64,000 nucleotides of DNA, taken from assembly GCA_015178975.1 (NCBI GenBank), contig WHVD01000058.1, forward strand, positions 1 through 64,000, given 5' to 3'. Positions 1 through 10,916 of this stretch are shown here, in pieces (position 1 is the stretch's first letter; each line of letters begins with the position of its first letter). Source of the DNA: Hysterangium stoloniferum (lineage: Eukaryota > Basidiomycota > Agaricomycetes > Hysterangiales > Hysterangiaceae). The notes beneath the pieces were generated by a model that saw only the letters and a list, made by a program, of their open reading frames with translations, was not told the origin of the DNA and did not search any database. A program made the translations under genes and the position numbers.

Positions 1-2682
1 CTTGTTTCGAGAATCGGTCCACAACAACTAGAATGGATGTAAAGCCTTCGGAAGTCGGGAGTTGTTCGATAAAATCCATGGAAATTGAATTCCAAGGTTT
101 TTCTGGTATCGGGAGTTGCTTGAGAAGGCCGTACGGCTTATGCCTCTGGGTTTTGGAGCGTAAGCAGGTGGTGCATGACTTACAGAACTGAGTTACGAAA
201 TCTCGGAGGTTGGGCCAAGTATATTCTCTACGGATTAAACCAAGAGTATTGTTGATGCCGTAATGTCCGGAGATTGGATGATCGTGTTTATACTGAAGTA
301 CGCGGAGTCGAAGATTGTCGGAATCTGGAACGTAGATACGTCCATCGAGACGGATAAAACCTTGAGAGTCTTGTGACCATCGGGGTTGGTTGGGATTGTC
401 GGGAATGTCTAAATGTGGCTTGAGGGCCGGGTCGGAAGTGAGTGCGGAAAGGATATCTTGATGTAATTGCTCAATGTCCATAATCATGATGCTACGCATA
501 ATTGGATAGTAAAGGGAAGTTGCTCAGATAGATGCGGAAAGTTGTTGCATTGTAAAAACCGGTTTCAAGTTATGTGGATTAACAACAGCGTAGTTACTTT
601 CCCCCTCTTTAGGATAGACGTCCCATCGTCGAGTCATGGCATCTGGCTTTCCACCAAGGCGTCCGGGTCGGAAACGGATAATCATGTTGAAAGCGGAAAG
701 GAATTCAGACCAACGGGCCTGCCGGCGGGTTAAAAGTTTAGTGGTAGAAAAATATTCGAGATTTTTGTGATCGGTAACAACGTCAACGGGAGTTGCAGAA
801 CCTTCGAGATAATGGCACCAATGTTTGAAAGCTTCAAAAATAGCCAAAAGTTCCTTATCATGAACGTCGTAATTGAGTTCGGATACTGAAAGTGTCCGAG
901 AAAGAAATGCGACCGGATGAATTTCACCGTCGAAATCTTGAATGGAAAGGATCGCGGCAATTGCATAATCGGAAGCATCGGTTTCCACAATAATCGGAAC
1001 ATCAGGTTTCCAATGGGAAAGGATTGGGGCAGAAGTGAAAGCATTTTTTAAAGTCTGGAAGGCGGAGCGGCATTTATCGTCAAAAACCCATGGTTGAGTT
1101 TTACGGGTAAGACGAGTGAGCGGTACTGTAATATCCGAGTAGTTCCGAATAAAACGACGGTAAAAGTTGGCGAAACCTAAAAATGATTGAATGTCCTTGA
1201 CCTTCCGTGGTTCGGGCCAGTCACGGACAACTTGAACCTTGGTTTCATCCATACGGAGACCATCAGGGCCGATGATGAAACCTAAGTATTCAATAGAATC
1301 CATGTCGAAATAACATTTTTTACCGTTGGCGAAAAAACAGTTTTTACGGAGTCTTCGGAAGACTTCACGGACCTGTTCATCGTGAAGGGCGGGATCCTTG
1401 GAAAATACCAAAATGTCATCCAAATAGACTATAACACATACGTCAAGCATGTCGGAAAATATATCATTAACAAAACGTTGAAAAGCGGAAGGGGCGTTGG
1501 TAAGGCCGAATGGCATAACCAACCATTCAAAGGATCCATAGCGAGTCCGAAAAGCAGTTTTCCATTCGTCGCCCTCGGCAATTCAGACCAAATGATAGGC
1601 GTGTTTGAGGTCTATTTTGGTATAAATCCGAGCTTTCCGTGGGGCATCGAGTAAATCGGTAACGAGTGGCAGTGGATACTTATCTTTCCGTGTGATGGAA
1701 TTTAATCCTCTGAAATCGACACAGAGTCGAAGGGAGCCATCCTTTTTACGGACGAAAAGGATGGGTGCTCCATACGGAGACTTTGAGGGACGGATAAAAC
1801 CTATTGACAAATGTTCATCCAGGAACTCCCGAATAGACGAAAGTTCCGATTGGGATAATGGGTAAATAGGTCCTAATGGAGGGTTTGAACCGGGCTCAAT
1901 ATCGATTTTTAAGTCGTAGGGCCTATGTGGTGCAAGCCTGTCAGCTTTTTGCTTACTGAAAATGTCCGCGAAATCATGGTATTTTTCGGGAACTCCTTCC
2001 AGGTCGGCTTTTAGCTCAGATAATTCTGGAGTCGCAAAACGACCAGATGCTTCATCAACTTTTAAGCTGATCGAAAAACATTGCGAACCATCCAGTTTAC
2101 TCACCCTAACAAATGCCGAAGCATTGATGAGAGAGATTTTTGGAGGCTCGGAAGTCTCGGTAGAAGCCGGAGGTGCCATTGATGCCGAAAAGGCGGTGGC
2201 CGGAAAAGACGCTGCAGGAGGAACGGAAGTGTGGGGAGTTCAGAAAGTAATACTGCCCAATACCCAGTCAATCAACGGATTATATCGGGTGAGCCAGTTG
2301 TATCCAAGAACTACCGAACAGCTAGAGTCCAACTGTGTTACGAAAAAGGTAACCATCTGGGATGTTCCACAAGGGAACCGGATAGACATGTCGCAGGCTT
2401 GAGTAATTGCCGTATTGCTAGTGCCGTCAAACAAACGTAAGGAAATTGCGGGAACAGAATGGAGTTTCAGATTATGTTTCGTGGCAAAGGTGGTATCTAC
2501 AAAACAGTGTGTGGAGCCGGAATCTATTAGAGCTCGGAACACTAAATTTCCAAGAAAGTCAGAGATGAGTTTTACAAATAATGAATCGGGATTAGAGAGA
2601 GTGGACACGTTGAGGCGGATAACCTCGGAAACACGGAGAGAGTCAACGCAACCCTCTGTCCATGCAGATTCCAGAGGGTTGC
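1..2682 (-). pseudogene. pol: gypsy-1 Pol: protease, RT, RNase H, integrase (partial), three in-frame TGA
   Basis: The frame runs -1 relative to the 3' half of gag. Domains in order: retropepsin with [10 protein letters not shown] (about 2520) and [14 protein letters not shown]; reverse transcriptase with [22 protein letters not shown] and the YLDDIL catalytic box (about 1420); RNase H with ETDASDYAIA and DHKNLEYF; then the integrase zinc region and DFIEQLP core (480-1), which continues off the window. One reading frame is kept from about 2690 to base 1 and is broken only by TGA at 2240-2242, 1583-1585 and 524-526. Each TGA sits where Arg (CGA) would fit. No frameshift is visible in pol, so inactivation looks recent and transition-driven. 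Confidence 0.92.
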
Positions 2683-3910
2683 TTACTCTTTTTTCGACTC
2701 CGTGGCGGGTTTATCCTTAGACGTTGTAGTCGTAGTGGAAGTTGCCGCGCGAGCCTTGGAAGAGCTAGATTTAACGGTACAGTCGGAAACCTTGTGTCCG
2801 CCTTTTCCGCAGAAGAGGCAGAGGTCGTTGTCCATACGCCGTTGTTTCTCCTTCGGGGTGAGTTTACCGTCGGTACCCAACAAATGGGAAATGTTGGGTT
2901 TGTCGGAAGTTGACTGTTTCTCCTTGTTGGATTTCTTGTCTTTCTTCCGGTCGGAATTTGATTTGCCAGTATTAGTGCCAGAGCCGGTATTATTGCCTGA
3001 GTTGTTGCCGGAAGACTTGCTAGTCGACGCCTTGTTGTTCTGAGAACGTTCCGTCGGGTTCTCTCGAGAAACCTCGGCTTTTCGTTCCCAATAACAGGCA
3101 TCGGATGTTTGAGCTTTCATCCGCATGAGTTGGAGAGTTTTTGGCTTTCCATCTTTGCAGATTTCGTCTTTAAGGCGTGATGGAAGTCTCATATAGAAAT
3201 GGTGCCTGAGGGTGGAATCGTCCAATCCACATCGTGCGGTGAGGGTATTAAACTTGACGAGATGATCGGAAACTCGTTGATTGTCCTTCATCTTGAGCGT
3301 CATTAGTTCATTTTCTGCTTCGCCGGATTGATCGTAAGGTCCGAAATTAGTTTCCAGTTCTTCCACGAAAGCATCCCAATCGTCGAGCCATGCGGGTGTC
3401 TCGTCAGATATTCCAGATAGTCCGGGTTCGAACCAATCCTGAGCGGTATCCTTGAGATAAGAGAGCGCAAAATTGACTTTTCGACTGTCAGATTTAAAAG
3501 CATTGGGTCGATCACGGAAACTGAAACGGCATTGGAGAAGGAAATTCTTCAATTTTTTTCGGATCCTTGCCGGTAAAAGGTTCGGGTTCTTTGACTCCGG
3601 TGTGGGATGATTCTTTATTATCCTCAGCGGATTTCAAATAGTCAGCGAATTTCACAATGGAGTTGATAAACAACATTTCAGTCGGTTCGTCGGAAGATTT
3701 CTTTTTCGATGTCTCCGGCTGATCTTCTGCTTCGTTGTCGGAAGTGTGGGGAACATTGGGATCCTTTGTTACCTCGGTAACCTCCTCGGTAACTTCTTCG
3801 ACTGAAGCTGATGTTGTCGGCTGAATTGGGGTTTCAGGTTGAGTGGTGTAAAGTTGCAACGGGGATTGAAGTTGGGATGGTCCTTCGGCAGCTTTGCGCT
3901 TGGGACCCAT
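2683..3910 (-). pseudogene. gag: gypsy-1 Gag, broken by one frameshift
   Basis: Gag builds the virus-like particle and binds the element RNA. The start ATG (3910-3908) is 34 nt inside the LTR. The N-terminal part is Pro/Ser/Glu rich. The capsid-like middle contains FLLQCRFSFRDRP and DWFEPGL. A single zinc knuckle, CLFCGKGGHKVSDC (C-x2-C-x4-H-x4-C), is followed by a Ser/Thr-rich tail. The two halves are in different frames and meet at a run of seven A (sense strand) at about 3553-3559. Removing one A would join them, so this is a 1-bp indel or a homopolymer error. The stop is TAA at 2683-2685. About 408 residues in total, normal for fungal chromovirus Gag. Confidence 0.88.
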
Positions 3911-3944
3911 GATGAGCGAGTCGCAGAGTTGAGAGCTGATATAC

Positions 3945-4529
3945 TGTTAAGTGCCGTGTCGGGAACTTATTCCGGAACTATCGGGAAGTCACCGGAAGGT
4001 TGGGAACAACTAGATAGGGTCAGGACGTCGGCTTCAGCTTATGTGCTGCGCCTCTACGCAAACGCTCAATGTCCTTAATTTCGGAGGTGAGACTTGTGAT
4101 GGGAGTTACGGATATTCAGAGTTCCGAAGAGTTCCGAATATCGAGCGTACAGAAAGATGGGAGAAGGAATAAGAAACTAAGTCAATATCAGATCTAAGGT
4201 AAAGTACAAATTCGCGGAAACTAATATAAGTCTGCTCGTTATTGTACTACAAACTAAGACCATAATAAGACGGAAACGGAAGTGTTCTTAAAACGGAAAT
4301 ACAATAAGACATATTAGGAAGGCAATATTCCGTAACAGGAATATAACAAACAAACGAGTGAATACTTGTCAACGGACAAATTACCAAATGCGGAACAAGG
4401 GAAGCATGCGGATGATACGGTAACTATGATGTTCCGTAGTCGGAGGTCAAAGTCGGAAGTCGGGGATCGGAAGTCGGGAGTGGGAGACCGGAAGTCAGAT
4501 ATTGAAACATCCGGGAACGGGTCGTAACA
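3945..4529 (-). repeat. Family-A LTR of gypsy-1 (5' LTR in element sense)
   Basis: It begins TGTTACGACC and ends CACTTAACA on the minus strand, giving TGTTA/TAACA inverted ends. It matches the solo LTR at 11844-12382 over its length, which fixes both borders. It carries a TPR-unrelated box, CATAAGCTGAAGCC (here with small changes), close to its 3' end, which recurs in the other gypsy LTRs of this window. Confidence 0.92.
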
Positions 4530-5134
4530 GAGGTATGGCGAAATATGCTCAGGAAATATAGTCTGGATGAGCCCATACTATATTTCCATTATTATTTCTT
4601 CCTTCTCTCTATTTTATCATACACTTATATTTAGTTTGACGACCTATGTATGTGGTACATCAACTCTTGTGGGTGCATACATGCCAGACTTATGTATTCT
4701 AGCACCCGTAATTAGAACTCAGACACTTTTTACCCTGCAACCACGACTTACCCAGACACCCAGTTAGTGTCCTGTAAGTTGTGATTGGGGTATCATCTTG
4801 ACCGTCACAGACAAGCTTTAACTACCTACACAATCAGAGTTTAAAATTGTACCAGTCGAAACTCCATCTATATCTCAATCCACGCAGACCACATCCACAC
4901 TACTCTATTATTCGACTCTCGTTACTCTTTTCTACATTCGAGCAGTCATTCGGACTCGCACTTAACAGTCGATTCCCTTTATTCATTTTAGCTCTCTACT
5001 CTACTTTAGATAGCTACTTCACTCAATCATATTGAACTAAGTAGTCAATATCCGTTTGGTGTGTATTAGACTTAGACAGTCAATACATCTACGTGTCGTA
5101 CCTAAATGGTCGATATTCTTCATACATATATAGA
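4530..5134. other. No gene recognised; AT-rich stretch with one 11-bp hairpin
   Basis: Nothing coding is recognisable. An exact 11-bp inverted repeat, GGAAATATAGT (4552-4562) and ACTATATTTCC (4577-4587), lies just outside the gypsy-1 LTR and could be the end of a small element. The rest is pyrimidine-rich on the plus strand and may be degraded LTR or leader sequence of gypsy-2, but no border can be set. Confidence 0.4.
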
Positions 5135-8100
5135 ACGGTTAGAACTTCCACCACTCTTCACACTAGGACACAACTGGCTTACCCACTACAATCCATTGAT
5201 TGACTGGATAACTAACAGTATAACTTTCCAGACTCCCGTGGCAGCTGAGGAAACTGTACCCATCACGGCCTCCACGGCACCTGCAGTCTCAAGGACTCCT
5301 GTGATCCCTACAGCACCCATGGCTTCCCCGGAACCCACGGTACCTCCATCTATTTCTCTGATTAATACTGCAGCTTTTATTAGGGCTACAAAAATGGATG
5401 GGTCCCAGGCATTCACTATCAACTTAAAAATTGATGAAGCAACTGGTCATTTTTCAACCCCAGTATCCGAATCTGAGCAAGCTGCTGATCTAGAAGGCAT
5501 CCCGGAGAAATATCATGACTTTGTGGATGTTTTTAGTAAGCAGAAAGCTGACTGGCTTCCACAGCACAGAGAATACGACCTAAAAATCAATCTTGAAGAA
5601 GGCACCCAGCCACCCTAGGACATATTTACCCACTCTCGTCCACAGAACTTTCCGTGATCCACGATTTCCTGGATGAACATTTGTCCATAAGTTTTATCAG
5701 ACCCTTTAAGTCTCCTTTTGGAGCACCTGTTCTGTTTGTCAGAAAAAAGGATGGATCCCTTAGACTATGTGTTGATTTCAGAGGACTCAATGCTGTCACA
5801 AAAAAGGATAAGTATACACTCCCACTTATATCTGATCTGCTCAATTCTCCGCAGAATGCCCAGATTTACACCAAAATAGATCTCAAACACGCCTATCACT
5901 TGGTCTGGATCTCCATGGGCAATGAATGGAAAACCACTTTTAGAACCCGTTATGGGGCCTTTGAGTGGTTGGTGATGCCCTTTGGACTCACCAATGCTCC
6001 ATCTGTTTTTCAGCATTTTATCAACAACATTTTCTCCGACATGCTCGATGTATGCGTCATTGTTTACTTGGATGACATTCTTATCTACTCCGAGAATCCC
6101 ATGGAACATGACAAACAAGTCTGTGAAGTTCTCTGGAGACTCAGACAACATGGTTTATTCGTGAATGGTAAAAAATGTACTTTTGACATGGACTCTGTGG
6201 AATACCTGGGCTTCATAATGGGACCTGATGGACTCCACATGGATGAAACTAAAGTACAAGTCATCAAAGATTAGCCAGAACACCGAAAAGTTAAAGATAT
6301 ACAATCCTTCCTTGGCTTTGCCAATTTTTACTGACGGTTTATCCGCAGATATTCCGACATCACAGTTCCCCTTACCCATCTTATGCATAAGGATACTCCA
6401 TGGAATTTTAATGATAAGTGTCAAAAAGCTTTCAATCTTTTAAAAAATTCTTTTTCTTCAGCTCCAATTCTGTCACATTGGAAACCAGACTTCCTGCTCA
6501 TTGTTGAAATGGATGCCTCGGACTATGCGCTTGGAGCCATTCTGTCTATCCAGGACTCTGACGGAGAAGTCCACCCTGTGGCTTTTCTGTCCCAGACTTT
6601 TACCAGAGCAGAGCTCAATTATGATGTTCATGATAAGGAACTCCTGGCAATTCTTTCAGCTTTCAAAATGTGGTGACACTATTTGGAAGGCTCAGGAACT
6701 CCGATTGACATTGTAACAGATCACAAAAACCTGGAATACTTTTCTACTACAAAACTTTTGACCTGTCAGCAGGCCTGCTGGTCTGAATACCTATCAGCTT
6801 TCAATATGACTATCTGCTTTCAACCTGGCCATCTCGGCGGCAAACCCGATGCTTTAACTAGATGATGGGACGTCTATCCTAAAGAGGGGAGCAACGACTA
6901 TGCCACAGTAAACCCACACAACCTGAAACCCATTTTCACCAATCAGCAACTTACCACATCAATCCATGCAACTTTCCTCATCCATCCCATTGTCCGTGGA
7001 ATTATCATTATGGATATTGAGAAGTTAAATCAAGATATTCTATCAGCAATTCCACTAGACCCAATAACTAAAGCACACTTTGACAATCCTGTGGACCCCA
7101 GTCAACCCCGGTGGTCCCTTGATCAGCATGGTTTCATTAGACTTGATGATCACATCTATGTACCAGACTCCAATGGCCTCCACCTCAGGATCCTTCAGTA
7201 CAAACATGATCACCCACTCTCCAGACATTTTGGGTACAACAAAACTCTATCATTAATAAGAAGAGAATACACTTGGCCTGGACTCTGTGGATTCATTAAG
7301 CACTATTGTAAATCTTGCACTACTTGTCCCCGCTCAAAATCTCAGTGACACAAGCCATACGGCCTTTTGAAACAACTCCCAGTACCAGAACACCCATGGA
7401 ATTCTATCTCTATGGATTTCATTGAACACCTACTGGACTCTGAAGGCTTTTCCACCATTCTAGTCGTTGTTGACAGATTCTCAAAACAAGGTATATTCAT
7501 CCCTACATATGACACAATTACGTCCATGCAGTTAGCAGAACTTTTTATTATCCACATATTTTCCAAGCACGGAGTTCCATCCCACGTAACTTCTGACTCA
7601 GGATCAGAGTTCATGTCTCACTTCTCTAGATCCCTCAGGAAATCCTTGGACATGAAACTACACTTCACGTCCAGACATCACCTGGAAGGCAACAGACAAA
7701 CTAAATGTGTCAATCACATTGGAACAATATCTCTGCGTATATTGCAATTATCAACAGGACAATTGGAAATCCTTGTTACCACTTGCAGAATTTCCTTACA
7801 ACAATGCACCCTCAGCCACTACTGGTGTTTCCCCGTTCTTGGCAAATAAAGGATATAATCCAAATATTACAGTACATCCAGAACAAAATCTCGCCTCTGC
7901 CCATGCTCAAGAGTTCACCATGGACCTCCATGAGCTCCACGAGGAACTCCAGACTGCAATAAAGTCCGCCCAAGAACAATATCAACATTCAGCGGACAAA
8001 CTGTTGAAACAGTTGAATAACACTTTGCAGAACACCCCTGTAAGTGTGATTGGAAAGTAAACACTAAGTATATTCAACTGTAAAGACATACCTGTGAGTG

Positions 8101-8797
8101 TGATTGGAAAGTAAACACTAAGGAGACTTTCCCACACCCACAGTGGACTATACTACTAGGTGCTTATCTAAGCACCTATACAGGAGGTACCGACCTAAGG
8201 TAACTCACTTAATACTGCACCTACAGTGCTGGGAAAAATACTACAAATATCAGAAAAATATGGAGATCATAATAGACTATGTTAGAGCTGTAGTATCATA
8301 CTCTAACACAAACACTGGATCCCACCACCCAACTTCAAGATTGGCGATCGTGTTTTTGTCAAAGCTCAATTCTTCTGGACTACCTGTCCATCAAAAAAGC
8401 TTGCTGAAAAATATTTAGAAATTATCGCACAAGTAGGTTCAGTTTCTTGGACCCTACAGCTTCTGGATAGCATGTGCACAGTACACCCAGTATTTCATGT
8501 TTCTATGTTAGAACCTTGTACTGCTAACACTATCCCAGATCACATGCAATCTCCACCTCCTCTGGTCATTATTGATGGAGAATTTGAGTTTGAAATTTCA
8601 CAAATTTTAGATTCAAAAATTGACAAGTGTTGACACACTTGTAAACTGCTTTACTTGGTCAAGTGGGTGGGCTACGAGGGCACCAATGAAGAAACCTCAT
8701 GGATTTTGGCCATGGAACTTGGTAATGCCATGGAAATCGTTACTGACTTTCATACAGCTTACCCACTCAAACCCAGACCACTATCTTCTCTTTGACC
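5135..8797 (+). pseudogene. pol: gypsy-2 Pol with C-terminal chromodomain, heavily decayed
   Basis: Order: protease tail; RT (KIDLKHAYH at about 5878, MPFGLTNAPSVFQ, YLDDIL at about 6066); RNase H (EMDASDYALG; the first catalytic Asp context is altered); integrase zinc finger (HPLSRHFGYNKT...CKSCTTCPRSK), core (DFIEHLLDSEG) and a C-terminal chromodomain (YLVKWVGYEGTNEETSW at about 8650). It is broken by a 1-nt loss near 5617, TAG for Trp near 6274, and several TGA codons. The TGA at 6863-6865 corresponds to CGA at 626-628 in gypsy-1, a direct C-to-T change. The chromodomain marks the chromovirus clade, which targets modified histones. Confidence 0.9.
8002..8308. repeat. 307-bp TG..CA insert in gypsy-2 integrase, TSD CAAAC
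   Basis: It starts TGTTGAAACAG and ends ACTCTAACA. Exact CAAAC copies flank it at 7997-8001 and 8309-8313, and removing it rejoins the integrase reading frame (HSADK... to ...FKIGDRVFVK). TG/CA ends and a 5-bp TSD indicate a solo LTR, probably copia type. Inside are a ~32-bp tandem duplication (8038-8069 and 8091-8122), an exact 10-bp hairpin (8157-8178) and an 8-bp terminal hairpin (8280-8308). Confidence 0.85.
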
Positions 8798-9517
8798 TGT
8801 TACGACCGTGTCGCAACCCTATCGGCCCCGAGGTTATCGCCACTTGTCAACGTTTCAAGTCATCCTCTCGGAAACCATCGGCCCCGAAGCTGACGAATGT
8901 TTCACGAAGATCAAACTCCATTTACGCCCACATCAAATAACTCGTATTGCCTGGTCAAACTTTGATACGTCCCCTTTATTATGTTGATCCGTTCAATCTT
9001 ATGTTTCGCATATGTCTATCTATATTTGTAGTCCTCGAACCATTTCCTTTTATCGTAATCCCGCTCTTGGTTATCATCGGCCTCCGAACTAATCATAAAC
9101 TTCCCGTTCCTAGTCAAGCTTATTGTTAATACCGTGTTCCGCCCTTCTCCCCATTAGTATTTTCCAGACGCCTGTTACTTGTATATGAACCCGCTGTAAT
9201 TGTAGTTACTAGGCAATCAGAATATCGACTCAGAATACCCTCATACACCTGTATCAGTCTCATACTAAGACTTCCCCCATCCGCCTTCGCGTGCGCTCGC
9301 CCACTCCCGGCCCCGACCCCTTGGCCCGACGCCCGACTTGTCCTTCGATTCTGATCGGTATCACGCCGAAAGGTACTCACTAGGACTAGTCTTTGCCCGC
9401 CCGAAATTTAAGGACATCCTACGGATATTTGCGAGGGCGCAGCCCATAAGCTGAAGCCAAGTCCTTCCGATCGGTCCCTGTCGGCCACCGACATTAGTCA
9501 GTTTCCAGTTCTTAACA
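8798..9517 (+). repeat. Solo LTR (family E), 720 bp, TSD TGACC
   Basis: Begins TGTTACGACC and ends CTTAACA, flanked by exact TGACC at 8793-8797 and 9518-9522. It is CpG-rich, unlike the decayed gypsy-2 around it, so it inserted later. About 90 bp from its 3' end it carries CATAAGCTGAAGCCAAGTCC, the box shared with LTR families A and B. It appears related to those families but is not a close copy of either. Confidence 0.9.
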
Positions 9518-9712
9518 TGACCACACTCCACGGACTCCATGTTACGTTTGGACTCATTCTCATTATTCCCTGTTGCCCTATGTCTCTCTTTGCTTTTACA
9601 GGTTCTGACATGTCTTTCAAGTCCCTAAGCGGATTTTCTGTGGACTTTGATCTTTATGTTTTTTCATGCTTTACTTTTATTTTCAAAAAAGAATTATTAA
9701 ACTTTTGTATTC

Positions 9713-10709
9713 CTATTCATCTACATTGATGGGGCTGTCCTTTTTCCCCACCTCAGCTTTCTCTGCCTCAGTTTTCTCCACCTCATTCATCTCCTCAGTG
9801 AGCTCCGCTAACTCCATGGGCACCCTGTCCTCGTCTGAACCGGCATCCTCAGAACTCCCAATCTGTGGCTCCTCATAAACATAGCTGCTGAGCTCCACCA
9901 GGAATTTCCAATATTCTGAGTGGAGCCTATGGAGTTCATTCGCCACCACTACCTGCACCTTGTTGCTCTTCTGGAGCAACTTATTTTGGGCCTCTATGCC
10001 CTCAGCAATCTGTCCCAAAACCTCATCCAAACCAGAAATCCCATCTGACCTGCTGATATCCCGTGCCATGGACCCTGTGGGCTGCTTGTGAACCAGTGAG
10101 CACCTCGCTTTGAGGTGCGCACATTGGAAGCAGCCCAGTCCCCACCCAGACTTTTGATTACAATCTGTGTTCCGGTCATTGCAACCGGAACACTGCAGGT
10201 CGTTCCATATGGGTAGGTGGACTGGTGCCACTTTCCTTGTCTTCTCTTGCTTTGGTTAGCTCCCCAGAATTCCCACAGACCTGAGACTTATGTACCTTCT
10301 GGGGGCTCTCCGGCTCCCCCTCGGACTCGGACTCAACCTCTGTCACCTTGTGCTGAAAATGCCAAGTCAGTCAAAAATGACATGTTGTATCTATGGGACT
10401 TACTTTGTTCGCAGCAACTGTGGCCCTCTCTGCAGCTGCCCGGGCTTTCTCCACAGCAACCCACACAGCCTCCTCCTCATCCCTCTTCCTCTTCTCCTCG
10501 GCCACTTTCTCCATGGCCAATGCCACCTGGTATTCTCTATCCAGGGCCTCCTCAACCTCCCTGGCTTCTCTTTCTGCCTCCTCTTGCTGTCGATGTTGTT
10601 CCTCCCACTGCACCAAGATTTGGGCAGCGGTGAGAGGTGCCCAGTATTGATTGCCTGTGGAGGGCCCGGCAGTCGGCATTGGTCTTTGCAGCGTTAATTT
10701 TGGTCCCAT
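9713..10709 (-). CDS. Antisense spliced gene inside gypsy-2: coiled-coil protein with a Zn2Cys6-type cysteine cluster
   Basis: Three exons on the minus strand give 299 residues with no interruption: 10709-10404, 10352-10296 and 10249-9713. Both introns are canonical (51 bp with GTAAGT and TTTTCAG; 46 bp with GTACAT and a CTAAC branch site), and every exon is a multiple of three. Exon 1 encodes MGPKLTLQRPMPTAGPSTG, then a long Glu/Arg/Ala coiled coil. Exon 2 is acidic. Exon 3 has cysteines spaced C-x2-C-x6-C-x9-C-x2-C-x6-C (CSGC...DC...CFQC...RC), matching the fungal binuclear zinc cluster pattern, then a helical stretch and an acidic tail. It lies between pol and the polypurine tract, antisense to the element. 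A DNA- or RNA-binding role is an inference. The frame has stayed open although neighbouring pol decayed. Confidence 0.75.
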
Positions 10710-10903
10710 AGTGATGATGGGGGAAATTAAAGAAGAAGAAAATTCATTTTGTCGATTTTTTATATAGGCTTGTCGCATCTGAACCTTACCTTCCAGATCA
10801 CATGACTCTTTGACACATACATGTAACTGACATGACTTTTGACACATGTGCGTAGCTGACAAGAACCTTATCAAGGTCTAGAGCCTCTTTGGGACTTCAG
10901 CAT

Positions 10904-10913
10904 AAAGGGAGGG
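10904..10913 (+). promoter_or_regulatory. Polypurine tract of gypsy-2
   Basis: AAAGGGAGGG stands three bases before the TG of the LTR at 10917, the position where plus-strand DNA synthesis is primed. It shows that the internal region lies to the left and that this LTR is the 3' one. Confidence 0.7.
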
Positions 10914-10916
10914 TAC

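Larger units (their letters stand above)
1..4529 (-). mobile_element. gypsy-1: Ty3/gypsy LTR retrotransposon, cut by the left window edge
   Basis: Reading the minus strand from 4529: a 585-bp LTR, a 34-nt leader, gag, then protease, reverse transcriptase, RNase H and the start of integrase, which is the Ty3/gypsy order. Only one LTR is in view, so the second LTR and the integrase C terminus lie beyond base 1. The outer flank of the LTR (4530-4534) is GAGGT; the partner target-site copy is outside. The element keeps abundant CpG and long open frames, so it is younger than gypsy-2, but gag is frameshifted and pol carries three TGA codons. It is not autonomous as sequenced. Confidence 0.93.

Noticed and set aside
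4771..8069. CTGTAAGT-GTGATTGG shared by 4771 and 8038 as ends of one element
   Set aside because: Only about 14 bases match and the flanks are unrelated; not enough for homology.
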